Shown in pieces: positions 1 through 12,257 of a DNA stretch of 64,000 bases. Numbering within the stretch: position 1 is the first letter of the stretch; the number at the start of each line of letters is the position of its first letter. Source of the DNA: Trichobilharzia regenti (lineage: Eukaryota; Platyhelminthes; Trematoda; Strigeidida; Schistosomatidae); NCBI GenBank assembly GCA_944472135.2, contig OX235262.1:38181804-38245803 (forward strand). The letters run 5' to 3'. A program made the translations under genes and the position numbers. Under the pieces are notes generated by a model. The model was not told where the DNA came from and made no database searches. It saw only the letters and a list, made by a program, of their open reading frames with translations.

Positions 1-378
1 CTAGAGGAACATAGTGCTTCAGCTGCGAACCTCCATTGCCTTCGGTTTTCTGCCAACTTTTTCACCCCACTCCAAGTCTGTCCACATGCTTGCATCTCCT
101 CTTCACATGACCTCCTCCAAGTCACCATTGCACTAACGACCAACTCGCCGCTTCCTTCCCTTTCGGGTTCCACTCGAGTAATGGCTTGTTTAGTGATGTC
201 ACTTGATGGCGTGTTTTCTCAGAGTATGGCCAGCCAATCCATCTCCATTTCTTCCTGCCTATTTGTTTCAGAATCGGTTCCTGCTGAGTTGGTTCGCTGA
301 TTGCCAGAGATTCCTGTTTCTGATCTTTTCTGGCCGGCCATCTGATCTTGAGTGGTATTGTGCGAAGACAGCTGCTCA
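1..378 (-). mobile_element. LINE-1f 3' fragment
   Basis: This is the 3' end of a non-LTR retrotransposon read on the minus strand, cut by the window edge. It aligns by eye with the blocks at 4565, 12258 and 22425. On the minus strand it encodes remnants of the C-terminal region with the RRKWRWIGHTLR-like signature and ends in the shared tail that reads roughly 'ccctatgttcc-ctaggaac'. The frames are broken and no protein is expected. RTE-like clade membership is inferred from the better-preserved copy at 1955. Confidence 0.75.
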
Positions 379-879
379 GGAAAGTCTGTAGTTTACTTGA
401 TGTGCTCTTTATGACGTGCTAGTTATAAGTACTTGGTTCTTCTGAAAAGTAATCATAAAATTACCCAGTCGACGTGTGCATCACTGTATGTCACTGCTCA
501 ATTTATTGTTCTTGCTTTATTTAACCACATCAAAGGGTATTATAATTCACCTTTTATTTGATTGGTAGACTTTAGGGAAATACATTAAGCTAGAAGTTAG
601 CTAAAGAATCACTTCAAATCGACTGTTCTTTGGCTTGTGATCACTGCTCACTTTGCAGCTACATTGCTACTCATTTGTGGTACCAGCCTCAAGTGGCTGG
701 AAAGGCAGATTAATAAATATAATTTACTGTGAGGTGATAGTGGATACGTCTAAGTGATGTCCCATAAGTTGAAGAAGATTGGTGTCTCAGATCTCATTAT
801 TAGCTATTACCAAATACAGTTTCCATATGATGACAGTTTGAACTGGGAATCTTATACATGAAACTTGTATGAGCAGCAA
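379..879. other. No feature recognised
   Basis: AT-rich sequence between two repeats. I see no convincing open frame, RNA gene or repeat matching elsewhere in the window. Confidence 0.5.
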
Positions 880-1207
880 AGACCTGACCGAGATCGGATG
901 TGAGGACAAGTACTCGCCGAAGACATTGGCTAGCGGTCGCACTATATCGTGAATTGACAGAAGTTAGAATTCAAGAACCATTGGATTGGATCCCAGTGGC
1001 TTAATGGTCTACGAGCTCGCTAGCCTTATAACCAGAAGGTTCTGGGTTCGAACCCCGGTGGGTGCCTACTGATGAAGAGTCCCAAAATAGGACGAAACAG
1101 TTGTCGAGTACTCCATTGTTGGTTTTCCAGCGGTTCTTTAACTGATGTCAGCTCATGATGAAATCATGTAACCAATCAACCAAATACCTACAATCCAATA
1201 CTTGAAT
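880..1207 (+). mobile_element. SINE-A copy (tRNA head plus hammerhead-like core)
   Basis: The copy is 5'-truncated. It contains the A-box-like stretch 'tggcttaatggtctacgag' near 1000, the B box 'ggttcgaacccc' near 1046, and then the hammerhead-like segment at about 1064-1112. There the stem II strands GTCC and GGAC and the GAAA are intact, while the seven-base core is ATGAAGA. It ends with the family terminal repeat 'cctacaatccaatacttgaa'. Stem I has a mismatch in this copy. It is a SINE relic and not a functional tRNA. Confidence 0.75.
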
Positions 1208-1954
1208 CCTAAGAGTTAAATTACGCATTGATTAAAGCACAACTCGACAGGATTCCCCCTGACCTTATAGATACAATAGCACTTAATATATATGCAGCAC
1301 AAATTCGCTGTTTCTTCATGAAATGAAATGTTTTTTTAGATCCGTTCCTGCCTTTTAACCAACAAAGCCTGGATTTTTTTTTACTTAATGGTCTTTGAGT
1401 TCAAACTTTCCTGATATCGACTAGAACTCCAAAGAATATGTGAGTTCCTTCCGGGTTGAAAACACACTTCATTGAAAACTGTCAAGTTCTGGAAGCTTCT
1501 GCTCACTGATTCTTATCGCCTTACTGTTGATTAGCATCTTTTATAATTGATGAGAAGTGATATCACTTATTGCTGATAGACTGTTTATTGGACAATGATA
1601 TCAAGTGACACTGGTTAGTTAGTTACTTAGTTCTATCAATCAATCACCAAACCATCAAAGTTTCTGGAAAAATACATCTCCATAAAGCTGATGGTTTCGA
1701 AATTCAACTGCCCAAAGTAGACATTATTCTTCGGCCAGTTTCGGTTAGTAACGAAATCTACCTTGGTACCATTTATATAAGTATAAAACTTGGGCACTGT
1801 GGTAGAGTATAACTCCATTATGAATAAGGTTTTATTTTGACAAATCACACAGTGTTATACAGTAATATTAACTGATAACGTTTCGAGCACAAACTATTGC
1901 TCGTAATCATATCAAGTTACTCACACAACTTTTTTTCTCCATTTATATACATTT
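1208..1954. other. No feature recognised
   Basis: AT-rich intergenic sequence. The 70-codon minus-strand frame at 1636-1848 resembles nothing I recognise and is probably chance. Confidence 0.4.
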
Positions 1955-3275
1955 ATACATGTATAAATGAGGTACACAGAACAAGCTGGATTCAGGAAAG
2001 GCAAATCATGTTCTGACCAAATTGCAACTCTACGCATCATCATCACAGAACAAAGCATGGAATGGCAATCAAACCTCTACCTCAACTTTATTCACATTGA
2101 GAAGGCCTTCGACAGCGTTGACCGCGAATTAATTTGGAAACTACTCGAGTACTACGACGTACCCCAAATATTCATCAGCCTTATTCAAGAGCTGTACGAC
2201 AACGGCACATGTCAAGTGATCCATAACGGAAAACTCAGCGAGGCGTTTGGGTAAACACAGGAGTCAGACAAGGTTGCTTATTATCACCCACGATGATATT
2301 CCTAGTTGTGGTAGACTGGATCATGCATCAAACATTGGGAAACCAGAAGATAGGAATATCCTGGACCGACGTGAAGAACCTTTAAGATCTGGATTTCTCG
2401 CGTGGACGATGTATGTTTGATGTCACACAAAATGGAAGACTTACAAGCGAAAACCAACAAACTGGTCGAAGAAGCAGCCGGCGAAAACAGGACTCCAAGT
2501 GAACATAGACAAGACAGAGGTTATGAAAATAACCAACCAACAACAACAACAGCAGGAACATCCCGTGCCAATCACCATCAACGGGAGGGATTTGAAAGAG
2601 GTTATTTCATTCATTCACTTATCTAGGGAGCATTGTCTCAACTACAGCCAGTCGGAACGGACGAGGATGTCAAATCGAGCAGGAATCGGGAAGGCGGGAA
2701 ACACACTCGTCAATCAACCTGAAACCAATCTGGAAATCTTTGTCACTCAGCCAGCATCAACAACAAAATTCGGTCGGGTTTTCAATACAAACGTCAAGTC
2801 AGTCAGTTCTCTATAAGGATCAGAAACTTGGTGGGCGGGCGGGTCACAAAGAATATTTCCAACAGGCTATTGCACACCTTTATCAACAACTAACTCTCTT
2901 CGCTGTATACTGAAGATCAGATAGCCGGACGGAAAGAATAATCAACAATAAACTATGGGAACAAAGAAAACAAGAACCAATCGCCCAACAAATATGCGGA
3001 GAAGGTGGAGATGGATTGGACACTCGCTGAGGAGGAAGCCAATGGGTGACATCGCGCGCGCGTCAGGCCATTGCTTGGGTGGAACCAGGCCGAAAGGGGA
3101 GCGGCTAGTGGGACGTCAGTGCAAGGGTGACATGGAAGAGTTCGTGTGAAGAGGAGTTGAAACAGCATGGACTAAGATGGATGCAGGTGAAAAGTACGGC
3201 AGAAGGAAGACAGAAGCAAGTGGAGATGTGGAGATGAAGCCCTATGTTCCACTAGGAACCCAAGGGAACAATAAT
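1955..3275 (+). pseudogene. LINE-1f reverse transcriptase relic, 5'-truncated
   Basis: This is the longest LINE-1f copy in the window. It starts inside the reverse transcriptase at EQAGFRKGKSCSDQI and continues through EKAFDSVDRELIWKLL (motif A, 1967-2254). A frameshift near 2250 follows, then a GVRQGCLLSP-like stretch and a damaged catalytic box reading VDD in place of ADD (about 2396-2410). The NTNVKSV and RRRWRWIGHSLRR C-terminal segments sit in further frames (to about 3150). It ends with 'ccctatgttccactaggaac' followed by AAT repeats near 3275. Several frameshifts and a mutated active site show it is dead. The RT signature and short AT-repeat tail suggest an RTE-type element (SR2-like in schistosomes); the exact clade is inference. 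Confidence 0.85.
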
Positions 3276-3991
3276 ACGACCATCATGAGTGAATCAGTGA
3301 TCCTGCAGCTATTCTTCTAATCATTCCTAATTACATGAATAGCATTCTACCAGCCCATATCGCATGTTAGATAGCCTTACTATCAACTAGACAGTTATTT
3401 ACTTTGTCTATGGATATCAATAGTAAAGTTAGTACAGATCTTCATACAATAGAATAATAAATATTTGAACTCTGATGACCTCAGGATATTGTTTTCATTT
3501 TAAAAGAAACCAAATAAACAATTTTTCGTCAAATTTTAAGTCGAACACACTTCTAGAAGATAACTTCAACTGGAAGTGAACTAAAATATGCGCTGAATAT
3601 GCTATCTAGTATGACAATCAAACCTTCACAACTAAGTCACCCAGCTCAAAGAACACATCTGCACCAAAATCATCCGATTGCGTTATAAAAATCTTCCTCA
3701 TTATACCTTATTCTTAAATGAATTTTTTTTAAATGGTTATTACAGCGTATATCCTTATCTACCTGTCTACGTATTCATATTAGCAGCGATAATATCAACA
3801 AGAAACATGTGAAGAGAATTCAAAATTTACTCGTTATACAAAATCACCAAGTAATCAGTCATGATTTCTACAAGAAGGAAAGCTTTACATTAGAATTACA
3901 TGAATAGAATGAATATTCCCCTGAGAATACCTAATGTTTCAACAGTGTATTCATTCTTCGGTTGTCGTATTGCTATTATTTTTATTATTGT

Positions 3992-4029
<38 letters not shown>

Positions 4030-4564
4030 AGATTGTGGAACAACATCACGCCTGTTGGTGATGAGCTAACCTTTACTGTTCGTCTACTTGTTTTGCTGAT
4101 TTTTTGTGTTCATTTCGATGTTAACCATGCTACTACTAATAATAATAATATGTTGACATTATTGTAGTGATGCGATGAAATCTGTGCCATCTAATACAGT
4201 AAATGATATTCTTAAATAACATTGTTTGTTTGAGAGAAAGAAAGAGAGAAAGTTGTCTTGTCTATTGATTTTGTATACGAAGAAAGTGATCACCTAGTGT
4301 ATTGTCTGTCACTTCGCTAGTCTGTGTTTGTCCAACTGATTAATCGAAAAGGATTAGACTCATTGAGGACAGTGACAAATATTAAGGTGACCGATTATTA
4401 TTATTATTATCGTTAATAATTAATCATGTGAATTCGTCAATTTTGTTAAGCTGAACAATACACAGCTAACTATTATGTTCGTTTTCTATCGGATACTTAT
4501 GAAATGAATTGATCAGCCATATTTCTGTATTTGAATTTATTGAGTATTATTATTGTTGTTATTT
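3276..4564. other. AT-rich spacer with TG microsatellite
   Basis: No gene is recognised. A (TG)n run lies at about 3991-4026 and short AAT runs near 4137-4150 and 4398-4412. The small frame over the TG run is low complexity. Confidence 0.5.
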
Positions 4565-4950
4565 CCTTTAATTCCTAGAGGAACATAGGGCTCCAGCCGC
4601 GCGTCTCCATTGCCTTCGGTTCTCTGTCAACGTTTTCATCTGGCTCCACGTCTGCCCACATGCTTGCATCTCCTCTTCACATGACCTCCTCCAAGTCATC
4701 CTCACATTGACAATCAACTCGCCGCTTCCTTCCCTTTCGGGTTCCACTCGAGTAATGACTTGTCTAGTGATGTCACTTGATGGCGTGTTTTCTCAGAGTA
4801 TGGCCAGCCAATCCATCTCCATTTCTTCCTGCCTATTTGTTTCAGAATCGGTTCCTGCTGAGTTGGTTCGCTGATTGGCAGAGATCCCTGCTGCTGATCT
4901 TTTCTGACTGGCCATCTGATCTTGAGTGGTATTGAGCGAAGACAACTGTT
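4565..4950 (-). mobile_element. LINE-1f 3' fragment
   Basis: The sequence is near-identical to the block at 1-378 and to 12258-12640. The plus strand begins with the complement of the LINE tail ('cctttaattcctagaggaac') directly after an ATT run, as expected for a 3' end with an AAT tail in minus orientation. It is 5'-truncated with broken coding frames. Confidence 0.8.
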
Positions 4951-5539
4951 GATGAAGGTTATGTGTAGTCATTTGTGATAAGTGCATACTTCCATTCAAC
5001 CTAGTCATTACAAGTATTGTTTGCATTCAGTATGTGAGAAGAGTTTTCCTTTGGACTGTATCGTATCATTGTTTATTTGCTGTAATCCATTGGTATATTT
5101 CTCGACAGTTCCATTATGTACAACTTGAGCATATTGTTATGAATAGTATACACAACATGTATATCATTAAGCTAATCTTGTAACTGCTAAGTTGACGTTG
5201 CTCTTCTTAACCAGTACTTTTCTAATATTGACCTACACTAATTAAGTGGTGTCATAAACCATTAACCTTCAGTGAGATTCATATTACTTTCAGCCTTCTG
5301 GTTATCACAGTTCTGCAGTGCACTTTGACAACTTTGGATACATCCCGAAAGAAACTTCTGGATGAAGCATTGACTATGGACGGAAATTTGAGAATTTTGT
5401 GAAAAACGTCCTACAAGCTTAACTGTACTGAAAGATTTTACCCACAGTTTGTGAACGGATTTATTCAGCCATATCTCAACGTTCTGTTAGGTAGACTGTC
5501 ACATAGGTGCGTCAAGCCACTTATCTAGGTTCCGTACAT
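4951..5539. other. No feature recognised
   Basis: AT-rich sequence with no supported gene or repeat. Confidence 0.4.
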
Positions 5540-6060
5540 ATATATGTATATAAGTTAAATAACCATCGAAAACTGGACAGCTGTTTCGTCAGCTTAGTTT
5601 CGAACTTATCTGCAGTATGCACCCATTGGGGTCCGAAACCATAATCTCTCCGTACCCTAATAAGCTCGTAGACCATTTAGCCACTTGAACCGGATTCAGT
5701 GACCCGTTCATGAATTCTAACTTCTACTAATTTATTATTTTAGCACGACTACCCCCCTCAGTGTCATCGGTGAGCATTTCACCTCACCCCTGACAAGGTA
5801 GACCCCGACGGTCATGACTTCTCACCAAATTGCAGGCAATTTCGTCCTTTAGCCAGTCACTAGCGACAGTAGGATTCATTATCAAGAGTTTATTTGTAAG
5901 GATTTGATTTGTTTTTCAAGTTTCGTCACAGACTGATATCAATTAGAGAACCATTGAAAACTAGTCGGAAATACTGGAAAGTTGTTTCCTCAGCCTAGTT
6001 CGGGACTCGTCGACAGTAGGCATCCAACCAGTTTTGAATCAAGGATTTTCTGTGGCCACA
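5540..6060 (-). mobile_element. Two SINE-A units in head-to-tail order
   Basis: A near-complete SINE-A unit (about 5540-5905) runs into the 3' part of a second unit (about 5930-6060) in the same orientation. The two share a single copy of the terminal repeat at 5895-5930 ('ttatttgtaaggatttg' on the plus strand). Both hammerhead-like segments are diverged: the first core reads CAGATAA and the second TCGACGA. The arrangement is what a multimeric or circular template would leave. Confidence 0.7.
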
Positions 6061-6174
6061 CAGGTAAGCTGAAATGAAACTCTGGAGCACAACAGGATGA
6101 ATGAGAAGTCCAAAAACAAGGATTTAACAATATAATAACAAGATATCCAGATTTTAGGCAGCAGATTCAAGGTA

Positions 6175-6430
6175 CAGATGTAATATTCAAGTATTGGTTT
6201 GTAGGGATTTGATTGGTTGGTTACAGGATTTCGTCATGAGCTGAGATCGGTTAGAGAACCATTGGTAAACCTGGGAGTACCCGACAGCTGTTTCGTTCCA
6301 ACCCCGTGGTATGGGTGTGTACTGATCAAGAGCTCCAAACTGGGATGAATCAGCTGTAGGGTACTCCCTGGCTTTCCAATCGTTCTCTAACCGATATTAG
6401 CTCATGACGAAATCTTGTACAGATTCAATG
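6175..6430. mobile_element. SINE-A inverted half-dimer
   Basis: The left arm (about 6183-6305) is the 3' part of SINE-A on the minus strand, starting at the terminal repeat 'ttcaagtattggtttgtagg'. The right arm (about 6305-6425) is the same region on the plus strand. The arms meet near the hammerhead-like segment, so the locus can fold back. The cores are damaged. Confidence 0.65.
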
Positions 6431-6508
6431 TTTAAACATTTATGTTCACTTAATTTATATTATTCAATAATTAATTTACTACATTCACATGGCCTATATA
6501 TTTTTTGA

Positions 6509-6686
6509 TTATAGCTTGATTCCACACAGTACTTTTGGTACAAGTGTGGAATTTTCAGCATGTGATATTGGTAGCTCAGAATTTAACAGGCCGACCATTG
6601 ATATCAGGTGTGCGTCGGCAGAGGATCGAACCCCGGACCATGTACGTGGTCGGCGAGAGTCCTAACCACTGTGCCAACGATGCAAA
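6509..6686 (-). mobile_element. SINE-C copy (tRNA head, LINE-2f-like tail)
   Basis: On the minus strand a tRNA-like head with a B box ('ggggttcgatcctc', near 6610-6625) is followed by a body ending in 'tccacacttgtaccaaaagt', then 'gtgtggaatcaagct'. This tail resembles the 3' end of LINE-2f (30425-30500 region). The head matches that of SINE-B. It is a pol III-type SINE relic and not a functional tRNA. Confidence 0.65.
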
Positions 6687-7204
6687 ATCTACAAAATAAG
6701 AGGAAGAAATACTTTTATATCTAAACTCCAAAGTATAAATATCAGTTTCACAAGTGTTACAATGTACATTTCGAAAAGTATCTTCCGTTCATGACTACAG
6801 AACTTATTTTCAGATAAGCCTATCTCAACATTTTTTTGTGTTTAGACACTCACTGATTTAAATAGTAATTAAACATTTACTCGCTCAACTTATTGTTTAG
6901 CCTATTGAAGTGAACATAATCCTAAGTACAGCAATGTGAATACAGATACTTGGAAATGGTGCAAAGCCCAAGTATGAACCAAACCATCTGTCACTACCAA
7001 ATATTAAACTAACCATACTGAAACATTGAATTTCAACACACTCAAAACCTTTATCTAAGTGAATTTTGTTTTTATATATACGAGAAGGATAAATATGATT
7101 TAAGGAAGACCTGGACCCTGGTACAATTCGAAAATATTAGCTTTTAACACGATGACAATCATTCGACGAAAAGTCTCAAAGCTTACAAAAGTAACTATGA
7201 TTAA

Positions 7205-8710
7205 TTTTCTCTATATGCGCACACTAATACACTTGTTACTGATGCAAAAATGTGTAGCTAGAGCTTCCGCTATGCAGAAGTGCAGAAAACGTAAGATTTT
7301 GGAGTGGTTGGATTTGGTCCTGTAAATAAATCTGAAGGATAAATCACGTAGGGCTGAATGGCCTGACTCCAGAAGGTGTTCACAAATTGAAGACTTCGTC
7401 ATTCTGTCCCCACCTTTCATTAAGCAAACCGAGTAGTATTTAGCTACGTATTTACGAAGAACAAGCTTCCAACACCCAGTGTAATCAAATCTATACGATA
7501 ATGTGAATGAGTATATGGGTGGACATAAGCGGTAGTTGATCCTTGATGCATTTTCGAATTATATTTCGACTTGTAAATACTAAATGTGAGTGAGCTGCAT
7601 AAAATCAGCGTTTAATACATTTGGATAAACGACTTTTAACGACCTCAGCAACAGTGTCACATATGAACTCCAAACTCATAAATGGTGTCTTCTCTGACAC
7701 TGTGATTTGGCTAGGGACGGTTTCTTTCTTGATGTCTTTGTCAATAAACCTTTAAGAATATCCATTATTTAAGATAGTTATGCGAAGGTTTTTTAGTTAC
7801 ATGTCAACCGCATCTATAGAGCAAATTTTCCGAATTCCGGATCATAGAGAACGGATAAGATTTCTCTTCCTACCTAGAGGTACCCAATTGTTGAAGTTAG
7901 TATACTGCCCTATAAATGTTGACTGTCAATAAATCGACCTTTTTAAAGTGCCATCCTGTCTTCTATCTAACATCACATCTAAGAATTGAAATGTGGAATT
8001 CTATTCCCTTCGATAGTGAAAAGCATTGATGAATGGAAACAGTTGAATTTTCCAGGAAACTCAGCAGATGAACAATTGTCTTTACAAATAATATGTGTCG
8101 TCAATATATCATTTATTGTTATGTACTGGTCGAGTAATTAATAGTCCTGACGCAAGAAGGCGGAAATCAGAAAACCACCAGGTTCACGATGATACTTGTA
8201 TTTTCTCAAACAACAAGGAAAATCAATGTCACACAAGTGTATCAGCGAATGTTCAAAAATGAACGAATCAATAAACAGTCTTAACATGATTGGTTGTAAT
8301 GTCATGTGACAACAAGGTCAGACATATTTGTTTAGTTAGTGGACAGACAAAAACATATTGTCACTTATAATGGAATATTGATCCATATATACATAGCAAA
8401 ATATAACAGACTGTCAAAAACAAACATACATAATATGTGGATACATATCACTTATACATATACAAACTAGAGATTATTTTTTCAGTGGACCACCCTCTAA
8501 GCTTGCCATGAAGACATCCGCTAGGAGAAGTCCTAATGGAAACCCCATGGCTACCTCATACCTTTGGTTATAAATGATATGGTTAAATGTAGACTGTACA
8601 TTAAGCGCACATCTCAATAAAAGGTGCTTAAGATGGTTATTTGGTACTCCCATGATTATACATTTTAGGTCGATGTAATCACACAGGTAACAAAAATGGT
8701 ACATTTGTAA
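7205..8710 (-). pseudogene. Penelope-like element relic
   Basis: On the minus strand a reverse transcriptase fragment (8704-8474) keeps LLLRCALNVQSTFN and the damaged palm motif VAMGFPLGLLLAD. A degenerate stretch near 8030-7970 corresponds to the FLDV region. A GIY-YIG endonuclease tail (7420-7211) keeps ICEHLLESGH and CIAEALATHF. These align in order with the intact PLE at 61399. The catalytic YVDD and GIY-YIG start are not found intact. It is a decayed copy, missing its 5' half. Confidence 0.8.
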
Positions 8711-8829
8711 ATAAAGAGCAAATATCTAATGAAATCATATGCTTACCTGTTACATTAATTCCATAAAAGTAGTTGATGAAGTCAAAGGTGTCCGAAAGAC
8801 TGTTCACATAGATCTGATCTTACTGGATG

Positions 8830-9345
8830 ACCATTGGAAAAACAACACTAGAGTACTGGACAGCTGTTTCATCAGCTTGGCTTGGGACTCTTCTTCAGTA
8901 CTCACCCACCCCCATGGTTCGAACCTCAGGACATTCTGGTTAGAGAGAGGGCTCGTATACCTTTAAGACACTGAGACCTGGTGCAATGGCCAGCCCACGA
9001 ATTCCAACTTCCGTCAATTCATGATATGGCGGGACCACTAGCCAATGTTATCGGTGAGTATTTGTCCTCACACCCGACCTGCTGTACCCCACTGGCCACG
9101 ACTTCCCATTAGAAGCCATGTAACCGTCCTTCTGAATAGGGCCAGTCGCTAGTGAGCATCAGATTGATATTCACGTGTTGGTTTCAGGGGATTTGATTGG
9201 TCTCAGGAATCTGTCATCAACTAACGTCGAACCTCGGTGGGGGGATGTACTGATGAAGAGTCCTGAACTAGGACAAGACAGCTGTCCAGTACTCTCAGGT
9301 TTTCCAATGGTCCTCTAACCAATGTCAATTCATGATGAAATACTA
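8830..9345. mobile_element. SINE-A full unit (-) joined to a SINE-A 3' half (+)
   Basis: The minus-strand unit spans about 8830-9205 and contains tRNA head, leader and terminal repeat. A short continuation into a further unit follows, then a plus-strand half at about 9215-9345. The plus half holds the hammerhead-like segment at 9247-9292. It has six-base stem I strands GTACTG and CAGTAC, stem II GTCC and GGAC, stem III CAG and CTG, but core ATGAAGA and AAGA in place of GAAA. Confidence 0.7.
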
Positions 9346-11617
9346 TTAACTTGGTGTTTGGCAGCTAAAGGTAATCAGTAAGAGGCCTTAGACTATGGTT
9401 TCCTGCTTATTGACACTCGTTAGTGAGGTGTATCTGTTACCAGGAAGGAGACGATACCTACGATTGGATAAGTAACCCCTAGAGTATCCGAGTTCAAATA
9501 AGCATAAAACCTAGGTTCAGGGCCCATTGTAATCCTTTAACGTCAGTTCAGAGTGTACAGTGATAGCACATATCTCAGACCTGAGGGACAAAATTCAGTC
9601 AGAAACAACGTAAAGTCGTAGATACATGGCATTACATAAACGCCATTATTGATCAAACAGCATAAAGTATTAACCATACGCAAGGTATACAAATAACTGT
9701 AATTAAAATACATACAATACATACATACATACATACTTGAATCTATCTTTGTGCTTGTCACTCACTGAATACACTCCATAGCTGTGAAGTAAGTTATAAA
9801 TTTCACTTCTTTCTCTTTTTCTTGTAAGAATTTACGATGGCTGATCATCATTATTCACTCGGAATTCAACATGTTTGTCATACGAACACCATTTAATGTG
9901 TTACCTGACAATCTGAAACTTATCCTCGGTCATATTCCATTCATCATCAACTGGAAGAACCGGATGAGAAGCAACTTACTGAAAAGGAATATTCTCGTAT
10001 AAATTAACTTTTAATTCAAAATATAATACTACATTTCAAACTATGAAAACATGTTTGTCTATTATAAAGGTTTCACATAGAAATAATTTTCCCTAGTACC
10101 TTGTATGATTTCAAATGGGTGTTGTTTTCACCGAATCCAACGAAAGTTTCTAGATTAGCAATATTGATTGTTAAAATATTTATTTATATACTTCACTGAT
10201 CTGATTTCAGTCATAGATCCTCCTTGTTTATTAATGACTGAACTAAATTTTTAAACAGCTCGCTTACACTCCGCCCACAATCTAATGGCCACCTACGCCA
10301 CCCGTCACCCACACATCGCCCCCCCCCTCCACACAAGCGTCATCCCTCTACGCGCCGCATACAGACTTAACTCTTCCCCCTCTTATATGCTTTTTTAATC
10401 TTTTTTTGAATACTATCATTTGTATCTTACCCTTATATACATATGCAATAATTTTAATCCCCATAGGTTTCTAAGTCTTTAATTTAAAATTTTAGTTAAC
10501 AATAAAATTTATTGCCCGATTAGTATCATAGTCTTAGCAACTAGGGGAGAGAAAAATGAAAACGATGAAAAGATTTTAGTTGAGTAGAGAGTATTTCAAT
10601 TGTTGTTTAAAAATCAAACTGCTATACATACATACTACTGTTTGATAATCAAATTAAATCGATTCTACTTGAGTTGTTTTTTGGTTGAATACAAGCATGC
10701 CTACACCGCACAGACACGCACACACACGCACGCACACTTACGACTGGCTCAGCCTACAATTTTCTCATTGAAATCTACACGGCCATCATTATCACAGCCC
10801 TTGTCATCAACACCACTCTCAACACACACACACACAGACCACCACTATCCAAGTTATATGACAAGATCTACGATCACCGCCTCAACGCAACCATCCACCC
10901 CCACCCCCATCACTCGTAAACCAACAACAACAATAATAATAATAATAGCAGTTAATGCTGATAGTAAAATTTTAAACTGAACAGTAATTCACACATAAGT
11001 GAGTAATCATTCGCGGATGGCAACGAAATGAAAACATTAATTTCTTGAACTTATAATCGTCACCAAATGGTTCTTCATTTTTTACTCTTCCTCCTCATAG
11101 TGTAGATTATGTATGCATCATTCAAATGGTGTACATTACGCTGGAGTTTTTCTCTTTCTTTCTTTCTTCAGTACAGCTTTTATAATCAGTTTACACATTT
11201 TTGTATATATGAATTCAATACAGGCACACCTTGGTTACATACAATCTGTTAAGATGTATTCCGTTTAGTTTGTTGTCCCCTCCTACTTTTATTCTTCCTT
11301 GTTCTTCTTATTCATTTGGCCTTCTCCACCTTTCATTTAAATTTCCAAATGTCGTATGCCTTCACAAATTAACGCTATCGCATTCAATGAACTGAAGTTA
11401 TTTCGTAACTGATTGAGAATCCTGTTGTGTAGTTATAATGAAATATTTCATGTGAAAAGTTAGAGTAGGGTGAAAATAATTAATGCAAAAATTTAGTATA
11501 ACTGTTTTATTTCTTAACTGCTGGGTTCATTTTTTTTTAAAAAACAGGATCACTGATAGATAGATCATTACACAGGTAATAGGTAAGTCGCTGGTCTTAA
11601 GTCTGTTTATTGTTTAT
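9346..11617. other. Intergenic, low complexity, one C-rich block
   Basis: No gene is recognised. A CATA run lies at about 9716-9736. A C-rich block at about 10258-10380 stands out from the AT-rich surroundings and is not repeated in the window. CA-rich low complexity at 10700-10920 makes a 126-codon frame of Thr/Pro/Ser repeats that I regard as chance. TTTC and AAT runs occur near 11150 and 10930. Confidence 0.5.
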
Positions 11618-11935
11618 TGTTCCCTTGAGTTCTGAGTGAAATATAGAGCTTCGACACCACATCTACGTTTTGTCTTGTCCTTCGAAGTCCTATTTAGCTG
11701 GCCCCCACAGTTGTCCATAAGCTTTCATCGCATTCATGTCACCGTCTGACGCCCCCTCTCAACTCGCCATTTCGCAATCGAGTCCCAGTTGAGAGCCTGG
11801 CGTACGATGCTACCGAAGTCCCCATGCTTACTTCTGCTTTCTGCAAAAGACGACACATCGGCTGACTGGTTTCCCGAAGGCTTTCACCAGTTCACATTAT
11901 TCCGTCTCTCTGATCTTTTAACAGAGAATTAGTTT
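11618..11935 (-). mobile_element. Diverged LINE-1f 3' fragment
   Basis: The plus strand starts with 'gttcccttgagttctgagtg', the complement of a LINE-1f tail, followed by recognisable but strongly diverged matches to the 13955 copy ('ctcaactcgccatttc', 'gctttcatcgcattcatgtc'). No frame survives. Confidence 0.6.
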
Positions 11936-12257
11936 ACTTTTCATATTTTTCTTATGCCTTGAAGTCTCTGCAGCGACTGAATTAATTTTCCGAGATGAGG
12001 TCACTAGGCCCACCCCAGCCCCCAACCCCCCGTTTTCCCAGGTTTAGGACTGGCTAGAAAACTAGCGAATTAGTAAACTAGGCGAGGCTGTAAAGTCTAT
12101 AATGATCCAAGAAAAAATTTAACTGATGATCATTTATCATGACTGATAAGAAATCAGCGATAATAAATGAATTCGTTGAAATTTTTCCATTGAACCATTT
12201 GTTCTTCTAGTCATTTCTTTTTTGCCTTTTACAATAGCTAAGCTATTATTATTATAT

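Noticed and set aside
10600..10980. 126-codon frame with Thr/Pro/Ser repeats
   Set aside because: It is built from CA-rich and AAT low-complexity DNA, with no start context, conservation or neighbours to support it.
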